This document shows positions 26,173-35,845 of a stretch of 64,000 nucleotides of DNA, one piece after another. The notes under the pieces were generated by a model that saw only the letters and a list, made by a program, of their open reading frames with translations, searched no databases and was not told the origin of the DNA. Numbering within the stretch: position 1 is the first letter of the stretch; each line of letters opens with the position of its first letter. Position numbers and translations under genes: made by a program. Source of the stretch: [Clostridium] aerotolerans DSM 5434 (GTDB taxonomy: Bacteria > Bacillota > Clostridia > Lachnospirales > Lachnospiraceae); contig NZ_JHWJ01000006.1 in NCBI RefSeq assembly GCF_000687555.1, forward strand, positions 124,001 through 188,000, read 5' to 3'.

Positions 26173-27697
26173 AGAGTCATTTGCAGCCAGGCATCTTACC
26201 AGATTAATGACGTTTCTAAGTAAAATCAGGGGATTTTTAAGAAATGTGAATTTTAAGATGGAAGGCAGGTATTCCCCTTCCCGACTGGCTCTTCTTGTTA
26301 CGGTTATAACTGGGATAATTGCTTCCGTCATTCTCTTTTTACCCAATTATCTTGGAGTGGCAGGAGATGGTTCTACCGATGAGGTGATGAGATCAGCTGG
26401 TATTTATTATATGGAAAAAGAGCCGGACCTCATTTATAACAATTATTTTATAAAAACCTACTCAACCGTTGCATCGGGTGAGGATATACCGGGCAAGACT
26501 ATAAACAGCCAGGTAATTATTTTAAGGATAGCAAAATCTCTGGATTATTTATTTACAAGAGACCATTATTTTGATATCCGGTTTTTAGGACTTCTTTATC
26601 TGATCCTTTATCTTCCAGCCGTGTATCTCTTGATCCGGGAGGTATGTAAGCGGGTGAGACAATTTACTGAGGGAGCATTGATTGCGGCAGCCGGTCTCGT
26701 AATATTTTCTGATATCGGATACGTAACCTATTTTAACTCCTTTTATCCGGAAGCCATATGGCTCATTGCAATGCTTTACTGCGTCGGTGCCTCTATGTCA
26801 TTTCAAAAAGAACGGTCCGGCTACCGGGATTTTTTAAGTCTGATGCTGTTTTTATTCTCTGCAGTTATTTTAGTCAGCTCCAGACGCCAATGTGCAGTTC
26901 TTGGTTTTTTATTTGCCATATATGTCATCAGGCTTCTTTTTGTAAGAAGAAGCTTTCTCTGGGGAGTTAGCTGTATAGGAACTGCTTTTGTTCTCAGTCT
27001 GATTTCTATTTTATGTATTTTCATCTATCCGTCTGATTTCGGTGAGACCAGTAAATTTCATGCAATGACAAGAGGGGTATTATTCGTATCATCTAATCCA
27101 ACAGAAACCCTTGAGGAATTTGGGATTAATCCTTCTTATGAGCTGTTGACCGATTCCTCGGCCTACGATTATCTGCCCCTGGTAAAGGCAGGAGATGATT
27201 CTTTGTACCACGGATTTCTGGATCAATACTCTGCTTCTGACATAGCCGTCTATTATCTGCGCCATCCGGGAAGCATGTTAGGAATGATTGATGTATCCAT
27301 TGGAGCAGGAATGGATATCAGAAGAGGAAGCTGCGGAAATTATGAAATTTCTGCGGGTATGCCCTTAAAAGCGAAGAGCCTTTTCTGGTCCGGCTGGAGC
27401 ACCTTTAAGCTGATGTCGGCGCCTAAGACCATTGGTTATCTTGTTGTGCTTACGGGGTTTATCTTCTTCCTGTTTTTTAAAGGGTATTCCATTCGGCCTG
27501 GAGAAAATCGGAGGAACACCATTTTTTTAGATATGCTTATTACTGTTTTAGGGGTGCTGTTATCCCAGTCAATCATCGTGATTATTGGCAGCGGTGATGC
27601 TGAAATGGTTCAGCGAACCTTTCTGGTGGGACTTTCCCTTGATATTATGACGTATTGTGTGTTTGCGGAGCTGCAGCATAAGATAAAAATAGTTTAA
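26159..27697 (+). CDS. polytopic membrane protein, probable GT-C glycosyltransferase
   Basis: A 512-residue protein with about ten membrane segments. The first outer loop (NYLGVAGDGSTDEVMRSAG) carries acidic residues in the position where GT-C enzymes keep their catalytic Asp. It resembles WsfD-like hexose transferases of Gram-positive surface glycans, but that is a weak recall. The likely job is to take a sugar from the polyprenyl phosphate donor made by the preceding GtrB-like enzyme and put it on an extracytoplasmic acceptor. The start overlaps the previous gene and has a ggag site. Confidence 0.6.
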   Translation: MKNREESFAARHLTRLMTFLSKIRGFLRNVNFKMEGRYSPSRLALLVTVITGIIASVILFLPNYLGVAGDGSTDEVMRSAGIYYMEKEPDLIYNNYFIKTYSTVASGEDIPGKTINSQVIILRIAKSLDYLFTRDHYFDIRFLGLLYLILYLPAVYLLIREVCKRVRQFTEGALIAAAGLVIFSDIGYVTYFNSFYPEAIWLIAMLYCVGASMSFQKERSGYRDFLSLMLFLFSAVILVSSRRQCAVLGFLFAIYVIRLLFVRRSFLWGVSCIGTAFVLSLISILCIFIYPSDFGETSKFHAMTRGVLFVSSNPTETLEEFGINPSYELLTDSSAYDYLPLVKAGDDSLYHGFLDQYSASDIAVYYLRHPGSMLGMIDVSIGAGMDIRRGSCGNYEISAGMPLKAKSLFWSGWSTFKLMSAPKTIGYLVVLTGFIFFLFFKGYSIRPGENRRNTIFLDMLITVLGVLLSQSIIVIIGSGDAEMVQRTFLVGLSLDIMTYCVFAELQHKIKIV

Positions 27698-27749
27698 AAG
27701 TATGAAATCGGTTCCCTTAGATGTGGAAGAATAGGAGGAAAGAGGACAA

Positions 27750-28613
27750 ATGACAAAGCATAAATCGTATGGCTATCTGTTCCAGGATCTGGGGCTGGTC
27801 TTATTGCTCGCCTGTCTGTTTACAGGGGCATTGACCGTGAGCTACACGCCCAGACCATTGCTCTTTGAAGCAGTGCTTATGCTTCTTTTTATCTTTGGAG
27901 CACTACTTCTCACTGGCTTTAAGCTGTTTGGTCTGTCCATTGTGCTGTCTGGTCTGGAGGTCCTCATTTATACGGCTTACCGCCTCTATCTGTTTCTCGC
28001 CTATGAGACGGAAATTCCACTTATCAGCTTTGTGTGGATATTCCTTCCTATCCTATCCGTAGCAGCCATGTATTTGTTTGTTTCCGGCAATCGAAAACTG
28101 GAACTGGAAAATGATATCTTAAGGGAGCAGGTGGAGGAGCTGGTCATGGTGAATCCACTTACAAAGCTATATAACTTAAGAAGCTTGTATCATGATCTGT
28201 ATATTCAGGTATCCTATGCAGAAAGAAACAAGCTTCCCCTGTCCCTCATGGTCATTGTGCTTAAATACGAATCAGAGCTTAAAAGCATTTTGTCACGCCA
28301 GAATTATGAGAGGGTGATACAGCGTCTGGCTCAGATTGTATCCGATACCGTCCGGGTAGAGGACAAGACTTACTCTACCGATCACAAAGGAAGTCTGGCA
28401 ATTATCATGACCTGTGACAAGGAAGGAAGCGAAATTGCTATGGGGAGACTGCGAAGCCGGATTTCAGAAAGGGATGCTTTTTCTGACATTGCCGATCATG
28501 CCATTAAGATAGAAGTAAAAATGGCCAGCATGGAATACAGCAGAGAAGAGTTTGGAGATGACATGATGCAATTTAAGCAAAGGGTAGAAAATGAACTTCA
28601 ATACGATGTGTAA
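27750..28613 (+). CDS. membrane protein with degenerate GGDEF domain (PelD-like candidate c-di-GMP receptor)
   Basis: A 287-residue protein: four hydrophobic segments (about 8-115), a short coiled stretch, then a GGDEF-fold domain from about 130 (NPLTKLYNLRSLYHDL, compare the usual DPLTGLYNRR). The catalytic GGDEF loop is replaced by DHKGSL (211-216), so cyclase activity is very unlikely. An RxxD motif (Arg202-Val-Glu-Asp205) sits at the position of the inhibitory c-di-GMP binding site. Membrane helices plus an inactive GGDEF with an I-site is the PelD arrangement. In this operon it could sense c-di-GMP for the synthase. It has a strong ribosome site and overlaps the next gene by 23 bases. 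Confidence 0.75.
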   Translation: MTKHKSYGYLFQDLGLVLLLACLFTGALTVSYTPRPLLFEAVLMLLFIFGALLLTGFKLFGLSIVLSGLEVLIYTAYRLYLFLAYETEIPLISFVWIFLPILSVAAMYLFVSGNRKLELENDILREQVEELVMVNPLTKLYNLRSLYHDLYIQVSYAERNKLPLSLMVIVLKYESELKSILSRQNYERVIQRLAQIVSDTVRVEDKTYSTDHKGSLAIIMTCDKEGSEIAMGRLRSRISERDAFSDIADHAIKIEVKMASMEYSREEFGDDMMQFKQRVENELQYDV

Positions 28614-30207
28614 AAGATGGCTGATCTGTTTTGCCATGTATGCCTTATCCGCAATATACTGGCAGTCAGCGGTTTGGGCCGCGGATCATAAGCAGATAGA
28701 AAAAGGAGATATCCTCATTATTTACAGTGACGGTTCTGATAAAAATACGGGGAAGATGGTCTCTGATATGGTTGAGATTCTCACGTATCAAAGCTTTAAA
28801 GTAAGCTATGGAACTGCTGCTGAGTGTATGGATGATCTAAATAAATTCTCTTATGTTATCTGCTACGATATCACCACGTACCCCAGTGAATTTCCAGAAA
28901 AGCTTAGAGTGTATGAGGAGAATCACACCGGGGAGACGAAAGAAGGGGGTCATATCTTTTTTGTTGGCAATGAATTTTTAAAGGCTTATCTTGATCAGAC
29001 AGGAAGAGACCAGGCTTATGAGTACATCAATAGTACAACGGGTAAGATTCGTTATAACTTTGATGACCTGACCCAGCGGACCAGCATGGCAAAGGAACCA
29101 TTTTTTCTGTTTTTAAAAAGCTATAATTATAAAAATGGAAGTCTTATTGTAAGTGAAAAAGAAGGATATGCTTGTGCAAGAGAAGGAGCCCTGACTCATT
29201 TACCGGTAACGGATTTCGATGATCCACTGATAAAGGCTGTATTCATAAAAGAAGTAGCCCAGTGGAAATGGCCCTTTAATGGAAGCCCCAATATATTTCC
29301 TCAATATATTGTAATTAATAAGGTCTACCCCTATGAGGATCCAGAGAAGCTGATGGGCGTGGTTAAAATGCTGGTAAAAGGAAAGACACCATTTGTCATA
29401 TCAGTCATGCCCATGTATGTGAACGGGGATTATCCGGCTATGGTCCGCTTTTGTGAGATTCTTCGGTATGCCCAGGCAAATGGAGGAGCAGTTATTATCA
29501 ATGCCCCCATCAATCAGATGAATCCTTTTGATAAAAATGTTGTTCTGGATTATCTGGCTCAGGCCTTGGCGATCTACAACAAACAGGGAGTGTATCCTCT
29601 TGCCTTACAGGTGCCCCGTAATTGGTTATTTCACCCGGATACCATTGAGATCATGAGGCATTTTAAGACGATCGTCACCTCTAACGAGGAGGATCCTTAT
29701 CTTGATCCTTCAGAGGGGAACACCAATGAGGTCTATAAAGACGGTCATCAGTGGATTGGCAGTTCTGTGGCTCTTGACGATCTTGGTACAAGCTATGTTT
29801 CCGCTTATTCCACTGCAGTGTGGATTTCCATGGAAGAGGATCCATCTGAAATCCTGTCAAAGATCAATGCCTGCCGCAGCTCCAGGATTCCTTTAAAAAG
29901 CCTGTGGGATATGGAACACAGCTACTGGATGGAAAAGGATTTAATGACGTATGGAAATCAAGGTCTGATTCTCAATCAAAAGAAACAGGATTTGAGCTTT
30001 CTTCCAAGCACTTATGAGAAAAATTTTGATTATCACAGAAATATGCTCCAACGGTTTTCCAAGGACTTAACCTCTCAAAACCGTCTGCTGATTTTCATGG
30101 TGGGTATAACATCTCTGGTTTTTCTCCTGTTTATCTTGTTTGCCAGATACAACAACCGCAGAAATTATTTCTTTGGGAGCGGAGAAAAAGAGAAAGACCA
30201 GAGTTAA
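28591..30207 (+). CDS. DUF2334-type (polysaccharide deacetylase-fold) protein, active site degenerate
   Basis: A 538-residue protein with a signal peptide or anchor (about 8-30) and a C-terminal membrane helix (about 500-520), so the body is extracytoplasmic. Residues 40-200 form an alpha/beta domain (GDILIIYSDGSDKNTGKM); 235-420 match DUF2334 (VINKVYPYEDPEKLMGVVKM, TPFVISVMPMYVN). Canonical members have an RxDDV-type metal motif and HGYTH; here these read INKV (242-245) and NAPIN (304-308), so the metal ligands are missing. It may bind polymer rather than cleave it. It precedes the GT2 synthase gene by 41 bases. Confidence 0.72.
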   Translation: MNFNTMCKRWLICFAMYALSAIYWQSAVWAADHKQIEKGDILIIYSDGSDKNTGKMVSDMVEILTYQSFKVSYGTAAECMDDLNKFSYVICYDITTYPSEFPEKLRVYEENHTGETKEGGHIFFVGNEFLKAYLDQTGRDQAYEYINSTTGKIRYNFDDLTQRTSMAKEPFFLFLKSYNYKNGSLIVSEKEGYACAREGALTHLPVTDFDDPLIKAVFIKEVAQWKWPFNGSPNIFPQYIVINKVYPYEDPEKLMGVVKMLVKGKTPFVISVMPMYVNGDYPAMVRFCEILRYAQANGGAVIINAPINQMNPFDKNVVLDYLAQALAIYNKQGVYPLALQVPRNWLFHPDTIEIMRHFKTIVTSNEEDPYLDPSEGNTNEVYKDGHQWIGSSVALDDLGTSYVSAYSTAVWISMEEDPSEILSKINACRSSRIPLKSLWDMEHSYWMEKDLMTYGNQGLILNQKKQDLSFLPSTYEKNFDYHRNMLQRFSKDLTSQNRLLIFMVGITSLVFLLFILFARYNNRRNYFFGSGEKEKDQS

Positions 30208-30248
30208 AAAATCTGTTTCTTTCAACGTTTTAATTTATGGGAGGGTAT

Positions 30249-31550
30249 ATGTCAATTGTCGATGTACTGGCGTTGTATTCCATCTTTGCCATATGGGGAC
30301 TGATGTTTCTAAATATTATGCTTTCCATTGGCGGCTTTCTCTATATTATGAGGATGTACCGCACAGATGGTCATAAAGCAATTCCGGAATATCCAATGGT
30401 AACTGTCATGGTTCCTGCCCATAATGAAAGCATTGTGATTCAAAAGACCATGGAAGCTTTGATAAAGCTTGATTATCCCAGGGATAAATATGAAATCATT
30501 GTGGTCAATGACAATTCTACGGATAATTCCAGTGAGGTGCTAAAACAGATACAGCATGACAACCCGGAGTCCAGAATCATTGTAATCAATACGGACAATA
30601 TTGTGGGAGGAAAGGGAAAATCCAATGCGTTAAACATCGCACTTTCCGTGGCGTCAGGTACCGTAATTGCAATCTATGATGCCGACAATACCCCGGAACG
30701 GCAGGCACTTAAAATTCTCGTAGAGAATCTGATGTCAGATGATAAATTAGGTGCTGTAATCGGTAAATTCAGGACCAGGAATAAGTACGCTTCTCTGCTT
30801 ACCAGATTTGTCAACATCGAGACCCTTGCCTATCAGTGCATGAACCAGGCCGGACGATTTTTCTTTTTTAAGCTGTGTACCATACCTGGTACCAACTATG
30901 TAATACGAAGAGAGCTGATCGATCAGATGGGAGGCTGGGATGTCAATGCCCTTGCTGAGGATACGGAAATCAGTTTTCGACTGTACCGAATGGGATATTA
31001 TATTAAGTTCATTCCCCATGCAGTCACCTGGGAGCAGGAACCTCAGATCCTAAAACAATGGTTCAAGCAAAGAACCCGCTGGGTAAAGGGAAACTTATAT
31101 GTGCTGAAAAGCAATTTTAAATATGCGTTTGATCCGGAAGCCGGAAGAATGAGGCTTGATGTGATTTACTATGCCTTGGTCTACCTTCTGATGTTTACTT
31201 CCCTTGTTTTTTCCGATTTGATCTTTGTCATGGGAATTCTGGGTTTTTGGTATGTTACCCTGGGAGGCTTCTCTTCCCTTCTTTGGGAGATGGCTATTCT
31301 GTTATTTGTGTTAAATGTTGCAATTACCTTATCAGTAGAAAAAAATGAGTTTAATTTCAGCAACCTTTTACTTACCTTTGTTATGCTGTTTACCTATGCA
31401 AAGCTATGGGTGCTGGTGGTTTTAAACGGAATGATACAGGGCGTTCAGGACAGGCTTTTTAACAAGGAAGTCATATGGGATAAAACAGAGCGCTTTGAAG
31501 AAGACGGTGGGAAGAGAAAAGAGAAGAAAACTGGGAATACTAAGAAATAA
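30249..31550 (+). CDS. family 2 processive glycosyltransferase (BcsA/PgaC-like synthase, no PilZ)
   Basis: A 433-residue membrane synthase that probably polymerises and exports the polysaccharide. Motifs in order: MVPAHNESIVI, VVNDNSTDNS, AIYDADNTPE, LAEDTEISFRLYRMGY, and QRTRW at 274-278 (the processive-synthase signature). It has one N-terminal and three or four C-terminal membrane helices. The C-terminus is a short charged tail; the PilZ domain of BcsA is absent. The start at 30249 is chosen over 30237 because the gggaggg site lies between. It overlaps the BcsB-like reading frame. Product could be a cellulose-like or amino-sugar polymer. Confidence 0.85.
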   Translation: MSIVDVLALYSIFAIWGLMFLNIMLSIGGFLYIMRMYRTDGHKAIPEYPMVTVMVPAHNESIVIQKTMEALIKLDYPRDKYEIIVVNDNSTDNSSEVLKQIQHDNPESRIIVINTDNIVGGKGKSNALNIALSVASGTVIAIYDADNTPERQALKILVENLMSDDKLGAVIGKFRTRNKYASLLTRFVNIETLAYQCMNQAGRFFFFKLCTIPGTNYVIRRELIDQMGGWDVNALAEDTEISFRLYRMGYYIKFIPHAVTWEQEPQILKQWFKQRTRWVKGNLYVLKSNFKYAFDPEAGRMRLDVIYYALVYLLMFTSLVFSDLIFVMGILGFWYVTLGGFSSLLWEMAILLFVLNVAITLSVEKNEFNFSNLLLTFVMLFTYAKLWVLVVLNGMIQGVQDRLFNKEVIWDKTERFEEDGGKRKEKKTGNTKK

Positions 31551-31596
31551 GCTGGAGAATATGCCGCCGTTTGCGGAAGAATCGAGGATGATGATG

Positions 31597-33819
31597 ATGA
31601 AAATACAAAAAAAGCTTTGGGTATCTCTGGTACTCGTCCTTTTCATCTTAGAAGGGCTGGCACCCAGAGTATATGCAGATATCAGACCAACTGCTCAGAC
31701 AGTGACAAGTGGAAGACAGCCGGAAACGGAAAGTGAGGCTCCGCTGCTTCCTGTTGCTGATCCGGAGGGAGCGGCCGCGCCAGAAGTTACTGAGCCTGCC
31801 CATGATCCAACCACCTATACCCAGGATGATTTTTTTACTCAGAAAACCTTAAAAGGAATTTATTCGTCCGCTGATCTTTATTTCTTTGTGCCCACTTATT
31901 GGGATGTAAAGTATGTTTATGCGCAGATTCAGTATGATGTCAGCCAGCTTTTGGAAGGAAAGGCATCCTCCATCACTCTGTCAGTCAATGGTGTGCCCAT
32001 TCAGTCTTACCGCCTGGAGTATAATAACGGCAGTCCTCAGACTCTCTATGTAAAGATACCGATAAGTGAATTACGTGCTGGTTTTAACTCCCTGACCATT
32101 TCCGCTTATGCCAGGCTGTTTGATGAGGAAGGCTGTGTGGATGATGCTTCGGATGCCAACTGGCTTCGGATTTATGACACGTCCCATATCAGGAGCGGTT
32201 ATGAGGCCAAGGACCCGGAACACCGGATTTCTTATTATCCTTATCCATTTATGTCCACCTATAATCCCACGGGAAAAGGACTTACCATTGCTGTTTCCGA
32301 TCAGGCTGCTAATGGAGAGGTAGCTGCGGCTATGAATTTAATGGCGGACTTAAGCTCTGACACAAAAGTTAAAAATGAGATTGAAGTAAGCCTCTTATCT
32401 GATGTGGCAAATAAAAACACCACCAGAACCATACTGGTATCTACCTATGATAATCTTCCCCAGGAATATAAAAACCTGGTAGGCAAGGCTCCTGATTCTA
32501 CTGGAAATGCCACCGTGACATTTACCGATGATTCTCAGGGCAGACCGCTTCTCATTATAACGTCTATGGATGAAGATAGTCTGATAGAGGCTTCCAATAT
32601 GCTTATGGATGAAAACCGGGTGAAGCAGGAGAGTGGTCAGACTGCTGTCATAGAAAAAGGAAGCGGACAGATTGCCATGAACGCAGGGAAGCAAAGCGAC
32701 ATGATGGCAGGAAATTATACGCTGGAGGATATTATGGGCAGCGGACTGATGTTCGTCGGTCCCTTTCACCAGGATAATTACGTCTATCTTCCCGTAACTG
32801 GAGATTATGTTCTTTCAGAAGGGGGAAAAATAGCATTAAAATTCAGATACAGTGAGAACCTTGATTTTACAAGATCCTTAGTCACTGTATCCTGGGGAGA
32901 GATACCGATTGCCAGTAAACGCTTAAGCAAGGAAAATGCCTCCGGGGACGAGCTGAATTTTGAAATACCAGGGGATATTTTAGGTACGGCTGCAAGCAGC
33001 ATAAAGGTTTCCTTTGATTTAGAGATTGCAGATCTTATCTGCACACCAAGACAAAGCGATATGCCATGGGCTTATGTTTCCAAGGAATCCACTCTTTTCT
33101 TACCTCCTTCTAATGGGATAAATCTTTCCTTTGATGTAAAAGGCTCCCCGTTTCGAAATCAGGGGAAATTTAATCAGGTAATGCTAGTGATACCGGATAA
33201 GCCTTCTGGAGATGAACTGAACCTTCTTGGGCAGGTTGTAGCCATGTATAGCAGCGGAATAAAGCCCTATGGAAGTCTGCTCGTAAGAAAGGGCAGTGAG
33301 TTTCAAAAGGAGGATGGGGATTATAATATCATAACGGTAGGGACGTTTCTTGATAATAGCCTGATTGCCCAGATCAATGACAGCTTAAGCTTTCATTATA
33401 CCCCTGATGGGACGGGATTTGAAAGCAATGAGCAGCTTATTTTATCCAGAGACTACGCAGGACAAGTTGGAATCCTCCAGCTGATAAAATCCCCCTTTGC
33501 CTTAAACCGTGGATTACTTGCAGTTACCGGGTGCAGCAGCGAGTCCATATCTCACATCCAGGAATATCTAAGGCAAAGCAAGAAACGGGATGAGCTTAAG
33601 AAGGATTGTGTGATCATAGCACCTGATTCCAGCACCACTGCCTTTCAATTCATTCAAGGCACAGCAGCAAATGCAGAACCAGCCCCTATGGAAAAACTGG
33701 TCCAAAACAAAAGGTCTGTGATATTTACCATTGTTGCAACTTCAGCTATGTCCATGATGCTGGTTGCGGTTATCATCATATTGCTGCGTATCCGGATGTA
33801 TCGGAAACGAGACGAATAA
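31597..33819 (+). CDS. BcsB-like polysaccharide synthase partner protein
   Basis: A 740-residue extracytoplasmic protein with an N-terminal signal (KLWVSLVLVLFILEGL) and a C-terminal membrane anchor (near 705-730), the topology of BcsB. It has alternating carbohydrate-binding-like and ferredoxin-like domains (DDFFTQKTLKGIYSSADLYF, NSLTISAYARLFDEEGCVDD, and later SSIKVSFDLEIADL). Four consecutive ATG codons occur at 31588-31597; the last has GAGG 9 bases upstream, whereas an upstream frame start at 31495 would overlap the synthase gene. BcsB guides the polymer and activates BcsA through its tail helix, so this pair is the likely core complex. Confidence 0.82.
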   Translation: MKIQKKLWVSLVLVLFILEGLAPRVYADIRPTAQTVTSGRQPETESEAPLLPVADPEGAAAPEVTEPAHDPTTYTQDDFFTQKTLKGIYSSADLYFFVPTYWDVKYVYAQIQYDVSQLLEGKASSITLSVNGVPIQSYRLEYNNGSPQTLYVKIPISELRAGFNSLTISAYARLFDEEGCVDDASDANWLRIYDTSHIRSGYEAKDPEHRISYYPYPFMSTYNPTGKGLTIAVSDQAANGEVAAAMNLMADLSSDTKVKNEIEVSLLSDVANKNTTRTILVSTYDNLPQEYKNLVGKAPDSTGNATVTFTDDSQGRPLLIITSMDEDSLIEASNMLMDENRVKQESGQTAVIEKGSGQIAMNAGKQSDMMAGNYTLEDIMGSGLMFVGPFHQDNYVYLPVTGDYVLSEGGKIALKFRYSENLDFTRSLVTVSWGEIPIASKRLSKENASGDELNFEIPGDILGTAASSIKVSFDLEIADLICTPRQSDMPWAYVSKESTLFLPPSNGINLSFDVKGSPFRNQGKFNQVMLVIPDKPSGDELNLLGQVVAMYSSGIKPYGSLLVRKGSEFQKEDGDYNIITVGTFLDNSLIAQINDSLSFHYTPDGTGFESNEQLILSRDYAGQVGILQLIKSPFALNRGLLAVTGCSSESISHIQEYLRQSKKRDELKKDCVIIAPDSSTTAFQFIQGTAANAEPAPMEKLVQNKRSVIFTIVATSAMSMMLVAVIIILLRIRMYRKRDE

Positions 33820-33841
33820 CAAGTTTTGAATGAGGAATGGT

Positions 33842-35845
33842 ATGAAATTAGAAAAAAACTGGTTCTATTATTTATGCATCTCACTGTCCATTGTGGGCTT
33901 TGCCTATATATTGATCTGCGGCGTTTCGGAGATAGGAAATAGTCAGGAATATCCCTATGCAAGGAAAGGCATGCTCATCCTTGTCTTTTTCCTTACCTGG
34001 GTTGGAGTTCATTTTATCGCATTGCTGTTAGCAAGGCTTGATATCGGGACGAAGCTGGAAAAGAAAAAAACATTAATGATGGTGACAGAAGGCGCTTACG
34101 TGGTTCTGGTTCTCTGCGCGGCTTTTTTCCTTCGTTACGCAGTGATAACCCATCTGCCTATGGAGCCGGCCTCTGACTACAAAACTTATTATGAAGTTGC
34201 AGAAATGATGAAACGTGGTACGTTACAGGAGAAAGGGGAGGGATATTGCAACTACATTGCCATGTTTCCTCATATCATTGGCTATTGCTATATCTTAAAG
34301 CAGGTGTTTGTGCTATTTGGAACCAGCGTCTTTCATGGACAGCTTGCCAATGTTCTGTTTTCTGTTGGAACCGTTTTTATCATTTATCGGATCGCCAGGA
34401 AAATAGGTGGCAGGCTTCCAGGTGTAATTGCACTGACTGCAGCAGCTTTTTGGCCGTCTCAGATCCTTTATATCAATATGCTGGCATCTGAGTATTCCTT
34501 TTCATTTTTCCTTTATTTATCTCTCCTTTTATTTCTTCATCTTGTCATGGATTATCATGGGGATACGAAGCATGGAGTGAGAGGGTTCCTCCTTCATATT
34601 CTGTTAGGCTGTTTGATTGCTGTAACTTCTGCCATAAGGCCGATGGCATTGATTCTTTTGGTTGCCATTCTCATATGCATACTCCCCCTGAAAATGAGGC
34701 TGCCCAATATCCCCCAGAACAGCATTCCTGTTTTGGCTCAGCTTTTGGGAAAAGGCTGGGTCCGGGGGATTCTAATTCTGGCTTCCTATCTGATTCTATC
34801 AAACGTGCTGACCACAAATACAGAGCTTACCATTAACCGTTCCGTTCCTTCCTTTTCAGAATCCTTTGGCTACAATCTTCTGGTGGGATTAAATGAGAAA
34901 TCAAGGGGGGGCTGGAATGAGGAGGATTCTAAGTTTTTATATGAAAATCTGGAGCGAACCGGTTCTCCCATAGAAGCTCAGATTGCCTGCCGGAATGAGG
35001 CGATGAAGCGTATCAATGAAAATCCAAAGGCTTTGTTTGATTTATTTATAAACAAATATGAATTACTTTGGGGAAATGATGATTACGGTGTTACCTGGAA
35101 TCAGGCGTTTTTAAAGGAGCAGAATCATCTCACTCCAGAGCGGGCAGGTTTTCTTAATTGGGCCAGAGAAACAAATCATATGGTCTATATGGTATTTGCA
35201 TTGTTTTCCTTTATGACCCTCATATATCTGCTAAAGAGAAGCGCTTCTTATCTGTATGTCCCCATTCTTATCTATCTTGGAACCGTAGGAATGCACCTTT
35301 TGGTGGAGAGCCAAAACAGGTATCATTTTCATGTGCTTCCGGTTTTTATGATAGTTGCTTCCGTGGGAATTGGATATATTTTTGAAAATGCCGTAGGATT
35401 TGTGAAATCCCAGGATCTTATAAAGCAGGATAGAGATAAAGTAAAGCTTAAAGAAGATCTTTTATTAAAGCATTTTGAGGAAGAAGAGCATGAGGCAATT
35501 AAAACCCGCTACCAGAAAATGACCAATGCCTTTGATATGAAATCAGCCATTGATAAAGGAAATGTAATTGTAACCGTTTCGAAGAAATACATGGAAGACG
35601 CTCCTGTGAAAGAGAATGATATCACTGGGGAGACAGAAACAATGCCCCCTAAATCTCATGAGAAGGAAAGAGAAGAGCTGATCAATAAGATACAAACCCT
35701 GGAAAGCTCCAATCAGGAATTATTAAAAAAAGTGAATGCTCTTAAGAAAAAGACTGCAGGAAACTTAAAGCATACGAAAAAGCCCCCAAAATTATGGGAA
35801 AGAAAAAGAAAAGCGAACTCAAGTCTTTGGAGAAAGCCAAAATGA
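33842..35845 (+). CDS. GT39-like (PMT/ArnT-type) membrane glycosyltransferase with coiled-coil tail
   Basis: A 667-residue protein with about 11-12 membrane segments and a dolichyl/undecaprenyl-phosphate-mannose transferase-like layout. The first outer loop (THLPMEPASDYKTYYEVAEM) carries the acidic residues typical of GT-C catalysis. After the last helix is a cytoplasmic tail of about 140 residues, with a coiled coil (EELINKIQTLESSNQELLKK) and a very basic end. The tail is not usual in this family and may tether a partner. The start at 33842 is favoured by gagga just upstream. The stop overlaps the next gene's ATGA. Confidence 0.75.
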   Translation: MKLEKNWFYYLCISLSIVGFAYILICGVSEIGNSQEYPYARKGMLILVFFLTWVGVHFIALLLARLDIGTKLEKKKTLMMVTEGAYVVLVLCAAFFLRYAVITHLPMEPASDYKTYYEVAEMMKRGTLQEKGEGYCNYIAMFPHIIGYCYILKQVFVLFGTSVFHGQLANVLFSVGTVFIIYRIARKIGGRLPGVIALTAAAFWPSQILYINMLASEYSFSFFLYLSLLLFLHLVMDYHGDTKHGVRGFLLHILLGCLIAVTSAIRPMALILLVAILICILPLKMRLPNIPQNSIPVLAQLLGKGWVRGILILASYLILSNVLTTNTELTINRSVPSFSESFGYNLLVGLNEKSRGGWNEEDSKFLYENLERTGSPIEAQIACRNEAMKRINENPKALFDLFINKYELLWGNDDYGVTWNQAFLKEQNHLTPERAGFLNWARETNHMVYMVFALFSFMTLIYLLKRSASYLYVPILIYLGTVGMHLLVESQNRYHFHVLPVFMIVASVGIGYIFENAVGFVKSQDLIKQDRDKVKLKEDLLLKHFEEEEHEAIKTRYQKMTNAFDMKSAIDKGNVIVTVSKKYMEDAPVKENDITGETETMPPKSHEKEREELINKIQTLESSNQELLKKVNALKKKTAGNLKHTKKPPKLWERKRKANSSLWRKPK

